From assembly GCA_033809515.1 (NCBI GenBank), contig JAPXLN010000010.1:1-55765 (forward strand): a stretch of 55,765 nucleotides of DNA, in the 5' to 3' direction. The notes under the pieces were generated by a model, which had not been told where the DNA came from, made no database searches, and saw only the letters and a program-made list of their open reading frames with translations. Position numbers and translations under genes: made by a program. Every line of letters starts with the position of its first letter. Position 1 is the first letter of the stretch. This document shows positions 6,989 to 15,490 of the stretch, one piece after another. The stretch comes from JAPXLN01 sp033809515. GTDB taxonomy: Bacteria > Bacillota > Sulfobacillia > Fermentithermobacillales > Fermentithermobacillaceae.

Positions 6989-7618
6989 TTACCAGGTCAG
7001 TTCCGCTTTGCGGGCTGCTTCGGCCAGGAGTTCAATGTACGAAGCTGCCTCTTCGCTCAACCTTGCAAGCTCCTCTTGTGCTGCGGCGGTAAACTCAGCG
7101 TCCTTGATAGAAGTGATATTGATCTCGGCGTTCATAGCCGCGCCGTGCCTAGCTGCATCAAGGAGCAGGCCTCCTACGGCAATGTCGGTTATGGCGTTGG
7201 GGTTGCCGTATGTAAGGAGGTCGGGAAGGAGGGCAAGGGCCGAAACGGCGGTCTTAGCTGTCTTGAGAGGTGTGGTCGTCGCGAGTTTGAAGGCATCTTG
7301 CATGGCAGCCCGTCGCGCCGCCTTCTCATCGGAAGTAGCTTTGGGCATCTTCATTGCCGACTCAACCTGCTTGTATGCTTCAGAGTCTTCGTTTGAGAGT
7401 TCGAGTAGAGAGCCGCGCAGCAAACTTGCTTGCTCTTTTGCTTCTTCCAACCGGTCTCTGCCTTCGGTAAACCGTGGAAGAGTTAAGGTTACTCCAGCCA
7501 CCATCTCAAAGAGGGCGCATCCCAGGGCACCTGATACTGCAGACGCTGCTCCTCCTCCGGGTGCTCCGGTAGGTGCGCTCAAGGCAGCTATGAAACCCGA
7601 AAGATCAATGCTTGTCAT
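6989..7618 (-). CDS. fchA: Formimidoyl-THF cyclodeaminase
   Basis: 209 residues, the normal length for the single-domain bacterial enzyme. It converts 5-formimino-tetrahydrofolate to 5,10-methenyl-THF and ammonia. The diagnostic N terminus APTGAPGGGAASAVSGALG is present, followed by the all-helical FTCD_C fold and the NAITDIAVGGLLLDAA helix. It is 60 bp downstream of ftcD on the same strand, so formimino transfer and cyclodeamination are coupled as two separate proteins, unlike the mammalian fusion. ATG 7618 has GAGGG upstream. In anaerobes these serve histidine, purine or glycine-related catabolism; no such pathway genes are in the window. Confidence 0.93.
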   Translation of the reverse strand: MTSIDLSGFIAALSAPTGAPGGGAASAVSGALGCALFEMVAGVTLTLPRFTEGRDRLEEAKEQASLLRGSLLELSNEDSEAYKQVESAMKMPKATSDEKAARRAAMQDAFKLATTTPLKTAKTAVSALALLPDLLTYGNPNAITDIAVGGLLLDAARHGAAMNAEINITSIKDAEFTAAAQEELARLSEEAASYIELLAEAARKAELTW

Positions 7619-7678
7619 CTTATCTTGTCCCTCGCTTAACGTGATACTGAATCCTGCCTAAGGATTCTACTCCATCTG

Positions 7679-8587
7679 TCAGTCCTTTGTCTTCATGGCG
7701 ACGAAATCAAGTATTTGGTGCTTGCCGAAGGTTTTCACCTTCAACCGGGCCAGAGCGCAGTCCAGAAGGGCGTCCAACGGGAGCAGGCCGATTATTTCCG
7801 ATTCCCCGAGCTCGATACCCCGCGCTTTTGATTCTTCTTCCACCTTGTCGTAGACAACGTGAACGGGGGTTGCCTTGTAGTCAAGGATGTTCATTGTTAC
7901 CTGAGCAGGGCCTGAGTCGCCTAACAGAATTCCTTTGGCCTGCACGTGGGGGAGCCCGCCTGAAGATTCTCTTATGCTGCGGGCAATCGCTCTGGCCACC
8001 CGGACATCGTTAGATTCGAGGTTTACGTTGAACGCGATTAGAGGAGGTCTGGCGCCTACAGCGGTTGCGCCTGCTGTGGGGTGCAGTTTTGCCGGCCCGA
8101 AGTCTGGGTGCCGGCTCTCATCTGTGAGCACGGCTGTCTTCAACCCTTCGTATTCGCCTTTTCTTATATCAGGAAGTCTGACTCTGTCCGGCCGCAACGC
8201 TGCATTTGCGTACAAGTAGACAGGGATCCCAAGTTCCTGAGAGATTCTCATGCCTGTGCGTCGAGCCATCTCTACACAGTCGGCCATGGTTACTCCTGTA
8301 ACCGGTATGAAGGGGATGACGTCGGTGGCGCCAATTCTGGGATGCTCGCCTTTGTGTCCCTCCATGTCGATGAGCTCAGATGCTCTCTGTGTGGCCAGAA
8401 AAGCAGCCTCTTCGGCGGTTTCGGGCGTCCCTATGAAGGTCACCACTGTGCGGTTATGGCTTTCATCGGAAGAGACGTCCAGCACCTGGCAACCGGCTGT
8501 TTTAATGGCCAGGACAATCTCGTCCATGACCTCGGGCCGGCGTCCTTCGCTGAAATTGGGGACACTCTCTACGATTCTGTCTGACAC
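7679..8587 (-). CDS. ftcD: Glutamate formimidoyltransferase
   Basis: About 302 residues. It transfers the formimino group between N-formimino-glutamate and THF. The N-terminal subdomain begins IVESVPNFSEGRRPEV, a strong signature, followed by DESHNRTVVTFIG, EGHKGEHPRIGATDV and the C-terminal FTCD subdomain. GTG 8587 was chosen over the longer frame starting at 8689 because GGAGG lies just upstream; the longer frame would add a meaningless LQARLQARLEAR tail encoded by three tandem 12-bp repeats. Operon with fchA; divergent from the MarR regulator. Confidence 0.92.
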   Translation of the reverse strand: MSDRIVESVPNFSEGRRPEVMDEIVLAIKTAGCQVLDVSSDESHNRTVVTFIGTPETAEEAAFLATQRASELIDMEGHKGEHPRIGATDVIPFIPVTGVTMADCVEMARRTGMRISQELGIPVYLYANAALRPDRVRLPDIRKGEYEGLKTAVLTDESRHPDFGPAKLHPTAGATAVGARPPLIAFNVNLESNDVRVARAIARSIRESSGGLPHVQAKGILLGDSGPAQVTMNILDYKATPVHVVYDKVEEESKARGIELGESEIIGLLPLDALLDCALARLKVKTFGKHQILDFVAMKTKD

Positions 8588-8600
8588 TATCCTTGCCTCC

Positions 8601-8636
8601 AGTCTTGCTTGCAGTCTTGCTTGAAGTCTTGCTTGA
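8601..8636. repeat. Three tandem 12-bp repeats in the ftcD leader
   Basis: AGTCTTGCTTGC, AGTCTTGCTTGA and AGTCTTGCTTGA run from 8601 to 8636 on the plus strand, ending about 14 bp before the ftcD ribosome site. They lie in the untranslated leader if the GTG at 8587 is the true start. Confidence 0.85.
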
Positions 8637-8733
8637 GCCTCCAGGCTTTTGCATCTGTGATTCCATATAGACTTTACACTGCTTAGCATTTACTTGCCAG
8701 CAATGAGTCACACCGTAAGACCTGGCCTGATGC

Positions 8734-8762
8734 TTGACGCGGTTGCTCCACTGTACTAGACT
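8734..8762 (+). promoter_or_regulatory. Candidate sigma-A promoter for the marR-RND operon
   Basis: TTGACG at 8734-8739 and TAGACT at 8757-8762 are separated by exactly 17 bp. A second possible -35, TTGACA at 8765-8770, is followed by only a poor -10 (GTTAAC). Confidence 0.5.
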
Positions 8763-8771
8763 ACTTGACAT

Positions 8772-8793
8772 GTTAACCTTTAAGGGGGTTAAC
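8772..8793. promoter_or_regulatory. Palindromic operator, likely bound by the MarR protein
   Basis: GTTAACC (8772-8778) and GGTTAAC (8787-8793) form a perfect 7-bp inverted repeat with an 8-bp centre. It sits immediately downstream of the candidate -10 and overlaps a second TTGACA, the typical place for a MarR auto-repressor site. Binding by the adjacent protein is inferred. Confidence 0.6.
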
Positions 8794-8856
8794 TAATCGA
8801 GTGGCTGAGAACGTTGGCCTGCGAAACCTAGCTGAGCAAACCGAAAGGTGAGACAT

Positions 8857-9303
8857 ATGAGAAGCAAACAAAATGCCGTTACTAGGCTTGATTACCTGCT
8901 TGACAAGCTAGTTGAGAAGGCAGCCCAGGATGTAATGAAGGTTCTGGCGGGAAGAGTGACTCCGGCTCAGTTTGCAGTCTTGCGGGTTCTCAAGGCAAGA
9001 GGCCCACTGCCTGTATCCCAGCTTGCCGATAGGCTTCAAATAACTCCCAGCGCCGTCACGTCAATTGTGGACAGGATGGCCGACATAGGATTGCTGGGAC
9101 GAATCAGGGATCAGGATGATCGCCGGGTTGTCTGGATAGAGGCAACAGAAGAAGGGAGGGCCCTTGCCATCGAGTTGGAAGGAGTCAAGCGCCAGATGCT
9201 TGGCACGTATTTGGACTGTCTGACGACTTGCGAGATGGCGTCTCTGGCAGACATTTTGGAGAGAATTTTGGATGAGGGGGAAATTGCGCATGAACCTCGG
9301 TAA
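8857..9303 (+). CDS. MarR family transcriptional regulator
   Basis: 148 residues. A winged helix-turn-helix is clear: TPAQFAVLRVLKARGPLPVSQLADRLQITPSAVTSIVDRM, then the wing IGLLGRIRDQDDRRVVWIEATEEG with the DxRxxxxxLT-like core. Helices before and after form the dimer interface. AGGTG lies about 7 nt before ATG 8857. The RND exporter starts inside its last codons, so the two are translationally coupled; the regulator probably represses itself and the pump until a small lipophilic ligand binds (family inference). Confidence 0.9.
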   Translation: MRSKQNAVTRLDYLLDKLVEKAAQDVMKVLAGRVTPAQFAVLRVLKARGPLPVSQLADRLQITPSAVTSIVDRMADIGLLGRIRDQDDRRVVWIEATEEGRALAIELEGVKRQMLGTYLDCLTTCEMASLADILERILDEGEIAHEPR

Positions 9304-12300
9304 ACACGCTATCAACCGGCCTGTGGCCACCATAATGATTATGCTCATGATCATTTTGATCGGTGTCGTTGCTTACTCGGAGCTGACTGTTGACCTTCTG
9401 CCTGACATTAACCCTCCGGTGGCAGCGGTCATCACCCGGTTCCCGGGCGCATCGCCTAAGGAAGTTGAGGACCTGATCACTGTGCCCGTGGAAGCTGTGG
9501 CGGGGACAGCTGCCGGAGTCAAAGACATATCATCCATATCCCAGGAAGGTCTGTCCCTGGTAATCCTCATGTTCGATTGGGGCAAGAACATGTCAGATGT
9601 CCGGGCGGACATCGCTCAGAAACTGGAACTCCTCAAGCTGCCCGAAGATGCTTCAAGCCCTATGACGCTGGAGTTCGACCCGACCATGCTGCCAATCATG
9701 CAGGTAACGGTCACAGACAACGCTAATGACCTGGGGCGGCTGACGGAGCTGGTTGAAAACGAGATCAAGCCCAAACTTGAGGGCGTCGAAGGTGTAGCTG
9801 CGGTAGACATAACAGGAAGCAGAGACAAGCAGGTAATGATCACTCTGGATCCGTCAAAACTTACTGCTTACGGTCTGACTCAGGAACAGGTTGCAGGAGT
9901 GATATCAGCCTCTAACCTCAACTACCCGTTGGGGATTGTGAGGGAAGAAGGTCTTGATTTGCAGTTGCGCATGCTTGGCAAGATGCCTGACCTGGAGGCC
10001 GTAAGAGACCTGGTCGTGGGGTATGCCCCGGGTGGTCTCGGCGCGGCAGGCACTGCAGGCGCGGCAGGCGCGGCAGGCACGGCGGGTGGGGCCGGAATCG
10101 CCGGCTTACAAGGCGGCATGCAGGCCCGGCCCGGCCTTGCCCTGTCACCGGTGAAGCTCAGAGACGTTGCCTCAGTTGAGATGGGTTACTCCCCTGTGAC
10201 ATCCATTACGCGTATAAACGGGCAGAGTGGCGTTACCCTGGAAGTACACCGCATGGGCACCGCCAACACCGTCAAAGTCGCTGCCGCAGTCAGAGATGCC
10301 CTGGACGACATAACGTCAGATATGAAAGGACTGCAAGCAGTAATCGGAATGGACCAGTCCTACTTTATAGAACTTGCCATAGGAACGGTGCAAAAGAACC
10401 TACTTATCGGAGCAGGACTTGCCATACTGGTCCTCCTTCTGTTCCTTCGGGATATAAGAGCTACCCTGGTGGTGGCCGTAAGCATTCCCTTTTCACTCAT
10501 TGCCACGTTTGTGTTCATGTACGGCGGCAAGCTCTCCTTGAACACAATGACCCTGGGAGGGCTTGCGTTAGGCGTCGGAATGCTGGTTGACAACTCTATT
10601 GTGGTCATAGAGAACATATATCGCCACATTCAGGAAGGCCAATCGCCCAGGGAGGCTGCGGAAGAGGGCGCTCGCGAAGTCGCCATGGCCATAACTGCTT
10701 CCACGCTTACCACCATCGTAGTGTTTCTGCCCGTAGTGTTTGTAGGCGGTATGACAGGGATCATATTCAAGGAGCTTGCATGGACTGTCACGTTGTCGCT
10801 CTTGGCATCCCTGCTTGTGGCGCTTACAGTTGTGCCTATGCTTGCGTCCAAATGGTTCGGCCGAAAAACGCTTCAAATCGGGCAGACCGGGGCCATGCAG
10901 ACCGGGGCCATGCAGACCTCCAGGCAAAGCCCTTACTCAAGGATGGTTGCCTGGTGTTTGAACCACAGGGCAGCGGTCATTGCCCTGACTCTGCTGGTTT
11001 TGGGTGGGTCCGTCTACCTGGCGTCCGGAATCGAAACAGAGTTCATGCCCACTGCCGATGAGGGGAGCTTCTCGATCAACATAAAAATGAAGCCAGGGAC
11101 CCCCCTGGAGGACCTGGACAAAACGGTTATGGCCGTTGAAGAGATTGTCGCCAAGGAGAAGGCCGTAGAGAAATACGGAGTTTCGGTGGGTCACTCCGGA
11201 ACCATGGGAGGGTTTCAGTCAAGCGCCATTGGGGGGTCAGATGCCGAGATTCTGGTTACCCTCTCTGAAGAAGCTATCAACAAGAAGGAAACCCAGGACG
11301 TCATGGATTCTGTGGCCAGGAAAGTTGAAAAGGTACAAGGTGACGCCTCAGTCACCTACAACCTGACCTCTTCAATGATGGTCATGGCAGGCGATCTTCC
11401 TTCGCAGTTGCAGGTCACGGTCTCAGGGCCGGACATTGCCGAGGTTACGCGGTTGAGCGAGGAACTCATGGATAAAATGAGTGACGTCGAAGGCCTTGAG
11501 GCCATCGAATCGAGCCTGGCGCTGAAAAAGCCAGAGATCCACATAAAGGTGGACAAAGACAAAGCTATGGCCTACGGGCTGACGCCTGCTCAGGTTGCCC
11601 TGTCCATATCCAGATCCGTCAAGGGCCAGACTGTGTCAAGGTTCGAATCCGGAGGAGAAGTGCTGGACGTCATAGTCAGGTACGACAAAGACTCGGTTTC
11701 GGGCATTGAGGGTGTGGGAGACATTGTGCTTTCGGGAGCAGCAGGAAAAGCGGCCGTCAGGGATATTGCCTCGGTCGAGCATGGCGAAGGGCCGGTGGTT
11801 ATCACCCGGTCGGGCAAGAAACTCAGCGCCAGAGTGACGGCCAGGATTTCCGGCAGGAAGCTCGGAGCGGTCGCTTCCGACGTTTCCGAGATTATCAGCG
11901 ACATGGACGTCGGTGAAGGTTACAAAATGGTACAGACCGGCGCCACCGAGTTCATGGACCAAGCTTTCAGCTCACTGCGCAAGGCATTCATCCTTGCGGC
12001 CGTTCTGGTTTACATGGTCATGGCCGCGTCCTTTGAGTCTCTTAGTCAACCACTCATCATTATGCTGACCATGCCACTTGCCGCTGTAGGGACCATACTG
12101 GCTTTGCTCATCTCAGGCCACGCCTTTGGGGTCACCGCCTTCATCGGCGTCATAATCCTTGCAGGTGTGGTAGTCAACAACGGCATAGTCATGGTAGACT
12201 TCATCAACCAGCAGCGAAAAGCCGGCTTACCTGTGACAGAAGCTATCGTGGAGGGATCGGCAAATCGCTTAAGGCCGGTTCTCATGACCAGCCTTACGAC

Positions 12301-12679
12301 TATCACCGGGCTGATTCCCCTTGCCCTTGGCATTGGCAAAGGGGCTGAGCTGGAGGCCCCACTTGCACTGTCAGTAATGGGTGGGTTGACCTCGGGTACG
12401 GTCCTGACGCTGGTTGTCATTCCGGTGGTCTACAGCTTGTTCGCCGGTACCCGGCGCAAGCCACGGGTCGCCTACACAGAGCATACTAAAGCGCCTGACT
12501 CAGCCATTGTGGACTCAGATAAGGCAGATGCAGATGCAGATGTTGAAAAAGCCACTTATGCACGGGATGTGGGCAAAGAAGAGCTGGTTTTGGGGCCTGC
12601 TTTTGACTCCAAAGACATGGCAGAGCTCATGGAACTTCTCGGAAAGCTGTTCAGCTCAGTAAGAAGGGTAGAGGAGTAG
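9290..12679 (+). CDS. RND-family multidrug/solvent exporter, HAE1 type
   Basis: About 1129 residues with the two-fold RND layout: an N-terminal helix (RPVATIMIMLMIILIGVVAY), a large extracytoplasmic loop beginning LLPDINPPVAAVITRFPGASPKEVE, then five helices including GGLALGVGMLVDNSIVVIENI, and the repeat with VVVNNGIVMVDFINQQRKAG. There is no membrane-fusion protein or outer-membrane channel beside it, as expected for a single-membrane host. ATG 9290 has GAGGGGG upstream and overlaps the marR stop by 14 nt. Two low-complexity insertions occur: Gly/Ala-rich tandem units near residue 255 and a QTGAMQTGAM duplication in the central cytoplasmic loop. Confidence 0.92.
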   Translation: MNLGKHAINRPVATIMIMLMIILIGVVAYSELTVDLLPDINPPVAAVITRFPGASPKEVEDLITVPVEAVAGTAAGVKDISSISQEGLSLVILMFDWGKNMSDVRADIAQKLELLKLPEDASSPMTLEFDPTMLPIMQVTVTDNANDLGRLTELVENEIKPKLEGVEGVAAVDITGSRDKQVMITLDPSKLTAYGLTQEQVAGVISASNLNYPLGIVREEGLDLQLRMLGKMPDLEAVRDLVVGYAPGGLGAAGTAGAAGAAGTAGGAGIAGLQGGMQARPGLALSPVKLRDVASVEMGYSPVTSITRINGQSGVTLEVHRMGTANTVKVAAAVRDALDDITSDMKGLQAVIGMDQSYFIELAIGTVQKNLLIGAGLAILVLLLFLRDIRATLVVAVSIPFSLIATFVFMYGGKLSLNTMTLGGLALGVGMLVDNSIVVIENIYRHIQEGQSPREAAEEGAREVAMAITASTLTTIVVFLPVVFVGGMTGIIFKELAWTVTLSLLASLLVALTVVPMLASKWFGRKTLQIGQTGAMQTGAMQTSRQSPYSRMVAWCLNHRAAVIALTLLVLGGSVYLASGIETEFMPTADEGSFSINIKMKPGTPLEDLDKTVMAVEEIVAKEKAVEKYGVSVGHSGTMGGFQSSAIGGSDAEILVTLSEEAINKKETQDVMDSVARKVEKVQGDASVTYNLTSSMMVMAGDLPSQLQVTVSGPDIAEVTRLSEELMDKMSDVEGLEAIESSLALKKPEIHIKVDKDKAMAYGLTPAQVALSISRSVKGQTVSRFESGGEVLDVIVRYDKDSVSGIEGVGDIVLSGAAGKAAVRDIASVEHGEGPVVITRSGKKLSARVTARISGRKLGAVASDVSEIISDMDVGEGYKMVQTGATEFMDQAFSSLRKAFILAAVLVYMVMAASFESLSQPLIIMLTMPLAAVGTILALLISGHAFGVTAFIGVIILAGVVVNNGIVMVDFINQQRKAGLPVTEAIVEGSANRLRPVLMTSLTTITGLIPLALGIGKGAELEAPLALSVMGGLTSGTVLTLVVIPVVYSLFAGTRRKPRVAYTEHTKAPDSAIVDSDKADADADVEKATYARDVGKEELVLGPAFDSKDMAELMELLGKLFSSVRRVEE

Positions 12680-12723
12680 GACTTTCGGGGCACAATCCTA
12701 AAAAAGAGGGGCGGTACCGACAG

Positions 12724-13287
12724 ATGATCTCCGGCGAAAGAGTAAACCTCAGGGCGCTGGAGCCCGAGGATCTGGATAACTGCATGTCATGGATTAACGA
12801 TCCTGAAGTTACCAACAATTTGAGCATAGGCCTTTGGCCCACATCAAGGAAGTCCGAAGAGGCCTGGTTGGCAGGAAGGGCAAGCGGAACCGATCAGGCT
12901 AACAAGGTTCTGGCCATTGAGACCAAAGATGGCCTTTATCTGGGAAACATAGGACTTCACGGAATTGACTATGTGTCGGGTGCGGCAGAGCTGGGGATAG
13001 TCATCGGTCGCAAGGATTACTGGAGCAAGGGATACGGTACCGATGCCTGCCGGGCCCTTCTACGGCATGCTTTTGCCAACCTAAGGCTCAGGAAGGTCAT
13101 CTTGAGGGTATTCGGGTCTAATGATAGGGCCAGAAAAGCATATGAAAAGCTGGGTTTTAGGGAAGTTGGGCGGCTCAAGTCCCATACGCTCAAAAACGGC
13201 GTATACGAGGATGAAGTTGTCATGGAGGTTTTCGCGGAAGAGCTTACGGGAGCAGATACGTTTCAGCGGCATGAAGTGAAGGCATAA
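12724..13287 (+). CDS. GNAT acetyltransferase, RimJ/RimL type
   Basis: 187 residues. It starts with the family pattern ISGERVNLRALEPEDLDNCMSWINDPEV, has the central strands LYLGNIGLHGIDYVSGAAELGIVIG, and the acetyl-CoA-binding loop YWSKGYGTDACRALLRHAF (R/Q-x-x-G-x-G/A-like: SKGYGT), followed by LRVFGSNDRARKAYEKLGF. Such enzymes acetylate protein N termini or small amines; the substrate here is unknown. It follows the RND gene by 44 bp and is probably in the same transcript, ending at the strong terminator at 13330. Confidence 0.88.
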   Translation: MISGERVNLRALEPEDLDNCMSWINDPEVTNNLSIGLWPTSRKSEEAWLAGRASGTDQANKVLAIETKDGLYLGNIGLHGIDYVSGAAELGIVIGRKDYWSKGYGTDACRALLRHAFANLRLRKVILRVFGSNDRARKAYEKLGFREVGRLKSHTLKNGVYEDEVVMEVFAEELTGADTFQRHEVKA

Positions 13288-13329
13288 AGTGCAAGCTGCA
13301 AGTGTAGGTATAAAGTGTAGCGAAGAAAA

Positions 13330-13359
13330 GGACGGGGAGTTGGAGTCCCCGTCCTTTTT
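13330..13359. terminator. Strong, probably bidirectional intrinsic terminator
   Basis: GGACGGGGA (13330-13338), a 7-nt loop, TCCCCGTCC (13346-13354) and then TTTTT. AAAA immediately before the stem serves as the T-tract on the minus strand. It separates the convergent GNAT and PLP-enzyme genes. Confidence 0.92.
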
Positions 13360-13379
13360 CGGGTTCTGGGTTCAGAGAC

Positions 13380-14843
13380 TTAAGCGTTAAACCCTGCATG
13401 CTTTCCGATAATATCCATCAACGCCACAAGCCCCTTGATGACCATCCTCATCCTGTCAGGAATCAGGTTGCCTTCGTAGTCGCAAGTCCCCTGTCCCGGA
13501 GAAATGAAGATGTTTGCGTCGTAAGCAATAGTGGCAATGATGCCCATTTGGGCAAGGCCAACCTGGAGCAGGTGGGACCCTGCATACATGTCCTCAATGG
13601 AGAACACCGGGAATCCGAGGCCGTCGTTCCAGGTCCCTTCGTAGTTAACTTCCACAGTCATGCTGTTATAGGACTTGGATATCTTAAGGCCCTGTTTGAG
13701 CCTGGGATTAGCGTGTCTGAATTCCTCTGTGACAATCTCGTAGAGACTGTCAACCTGCTCTGTATAGATCTCAGGATTATCCCTGAGGTCTTTCAGAACC
13801 TGGGCCTGGGTCAAAAGAGCTTCCTTGCCGGGGTCAAGGGTGACGTATTGAGCTTTGCCGTAAGAAGCTGTTGTTCCATACCTGTCGCCGTGCATGCCCA
13901 GAGCTCTCCTGATGTTAATCATCACGTCCTCACGGCCTATGATGAGTCCGGAGGTAGAGGCCCCCGTAGCTTTGTCCATGCTGTAGATGACGCATGAAGC
14001 TCCGGATTTTCGCGGATCGTGACCTACAAACGGAAGTCCCCAGGCATTATCCACTACGTACGGAACGTTAAACTCTCTGGCAAGATCGCCTATGCCTTTT
14101 TGGAGCAAAGGGATGCCGTCTTCTGCCTTGGCCTCGTACCCGTAGCCCGGCGTGTCGTAGCCCAAAGACGAAAAGCCTGCAAGCTGGGGCTCGTTAGCTC
14201 TAGCCGTTTTGGCGATAGTCTGCAGAGACTTCTCGGGGTCAACTTCCGTTAGGAGCGGGACAGGCCAGTACTTGATGCCGTGGTTAGGATACTTGCCGCC
14301 TTCCAGGGGTATGACCACAACGTCCAAGTTCTCAAGGCGCTTGCCGGCAAAGCCGAACTCACCTGGCGTTGCACCTCTGTCAGAGAGCATTTCCTTATAC
14401 TTAGGCGGGTAAGGCCGTCCGTAGCCTGCCTGGTGGTGCATGTGTTTCTCGTAAGGCACCAGGTAACGTGTTCTGTAGTTGTCTCCCCGGCCTGTCATAG
14501 GCGGCGTGAAAAGGGTGTCAAAGGCGACCCACAGTCCTCCTTCACAGGTGTTGACCGGGCAAACGTCGTAATCGTCGCCATAGACATCCTTGACGATCTC
14601 CCTGATCTCGTCTACCGCTTTGGCCAGAGGAATCACCTGGCTGGCGCCCTTTTTGGAGGCTTCCAGGACGTTTCTCCGCATGGGAGCAGGACACCCTGAT
14701 ATAGCCCCGGTTAGACCTATAGACCCTTTCAGATCGCCTGTGATGCCAAGATCTTCAGCGGCCTCTTTAGCTTCTGAGTAGATCCTTGCCGCGTTGGCCT
14801 GAAGGTGTTTGTACATCTGAAACTTGTACTTGAACTCGGGCAC
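13380..14843 (-). CDS. PLP-dependent fold-type I enzyme, substrate unknown
   Basis: 487 residues. The PLP region is visible: YVVDNAWGLPFVG gives the Asp265 expected to pair with the pyridine nitrogen, and YSMDKATGASTSG holds Lys291 as the Schiff-base lysine. The N terminus contains LTGAISGCPAPMRRNVL and the conserved-looking cysteines CPVNTCEGG. Overall it resembles the tryptophanase/SepSecS side of fold type I more than standard aminotransferases, but I cannot name a characterised homologue. GTG 14843 has GGGAGGAG upstream. It is the second gene of a two-gene operon after the DUF6917-like protein and is divergent from the regulator of the B12 cluster. Lyase, racemase or transferase activity is possible. 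Confidence 0.75.
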   Translation of the reverse strand: MPEFKYKFQMYKHLQANAARIYSEAKEAAEDLGITGDLKGSIGLTGAISGCPAPMRRNVLEASKKGASQVIPLAKAVDEIREIVKDVYGDDYDVCPVNTCEGGLWVAFDTLFTPPMTGRGDNYRTRYLVPYEKHMHHQAGYGRPYPPKYKEMLSDRGATPGEFGFAGKRLENLDVVVIPLEGGKYPNHGIKYWPVPLLTEVDPEKSLQTIAKTARANEPQLAGFSSLGYDTPGYGYEAKAEDGIPLLQKGIGDLAREFNVPYVVDNAWGLPFVGHDPRKSGASCVIYSMDKATGASTSGLIIGREDVMINIRRALGMHGDRYGTTASYGKAQYVTLDPGKEALLTQAQVLKDLRDNPEIYTEQVDSLYEIVTEEFRHANPRLKQGLKISKSYNSMTVEVNYEGTWNDGLGFPVFSIEDMYAGSHLLQVGLAQMGIIATIAYDANIFISPGQGTCDYEGNLIPDRMRMVIKGLVALMDIIGKHAGFNA

Positions 14844-14891
14844 GGTTACTCCTCCCTTTTGACGCTGACTCTAAACTCTCCTTGTGACTCT

Positions 14892-15329
14892 CTATGTAGA
14901 ACGCATTTCCTGAAAAACGACTTCCTGGCCGAGAATGAGGCCGCGGTCTTCTCCTGGTATCAGGTTTCCTCTGACTACAATGTTCATGTGGTTGGGGAAG
15001 TGGCTCATGTCGAAGCCTGCCAGATGGCCAAGGGCGCTCCCGTTGACTGTTATCAGGTCTTCCGCAAGAAGCACTCCGCCATTGAGGAACTCCACAAACG
15101 CCAGATAGGCCACGCGCCCTACGAGATCACCGGGTCCGCAGGCTTCGTCTGTGACTATTAGCTCGTGTACTTCGCCTGCTCGTACAGCTCTAGACGGTTG
15201 CGGTATCAGTTCGAGGTTTCGGTTGGACAAATCACCACGGAGAACAGCTACTACCTGGCCTAGAACCGGGACACGATGAGCATAGGCATCGGAGGTGATC
15301 TTCCCCCGGACGTACGGATCTTCCTGCAC
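14892..15329 (-). CDS. DUF6917-like protein of unknown function
   Basis: 145 residues, predicted mostly beta: VRGKITSDAYAHRVPVLGQVVAVLRGDL, a LIVTDEACGPGDLVGRVAYLAFVEFLNGG core and MNIVVRGNLIPGEDRG near the end. I associate it with DUF6917 from memory, not from a search. GTG 15329 is preceded by GAGGGGGG at good spacing. It leads the operon with the PLP enzyme (48-bp gap) under the promoter at 15363-15391. The glycine-rich, charged C-terminal motif could bind a small molecule; no catalytic residues can be assigned. Its constant partner here is the PLP enzyme, so an accessory or substrate-handling role is plausible (inference). Confidence 0.6.
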   Translation of the reverse strand: MQEDPYVRGKITSDAYAHRVPVLGQVVAVLRGDLSNRNLELIPQPSRAVRAGEVHELIVTDEACGPGDLVGRVAYLAFVEFLNGGVLLAEDLITVNGSALGHLAGFDMSHFPNHMNIVVRGNLIPGEDRGLILGQEVVFQEMRST

Positions 15330-15362
15330 CTGAAACCCCCCTCATCATGGATGAGCAGGTTC

Positions 15363-15391
15363 AATATATCATGACTGGAGGACAAACTCAA
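15363..15391 (-). promoter_or_regulatory. Sigma-A-type promoter of the DUF6917-PLP operon
   Basis: Read on the minus strand: TTGAGT (plus 15386-15391), a 17-bp spacer, then TATATT (plus 15363-15368). Transcription would start near 15355, leaving a leader of about 26 nt that contains the ribosome site. The -35 lies inside the inverted repeat at 15386-15414. Confidence 0.7.
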
Positions 15392-15414
15392 TATAGATTG
15401 GTTTGCTATTGAGT
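15386..15414. promoter_or_regulatory. Operator-like inverted repeat between divergent genes
   Basis: ACTCAATA (15386-15393) and TATTGAGT (15407-15414) are perfect inverted copies whose centres are 21 bp, two helical turns, apart. A third TCAATA half-site is at 15361-15366. The repeat overlaps the minus-strand -35 and lies upstream of the regulator gene, fitting control of both directions by the FCD-type regulator (inferred). Confidence 0.65.
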
Positions 15415-15490
15415 GATATTATCAGATTGTACAAATGTACTTATTCACCACTGATGAGGAGAAACGCTTGGTCCAGGAGGCGATTGTCTA

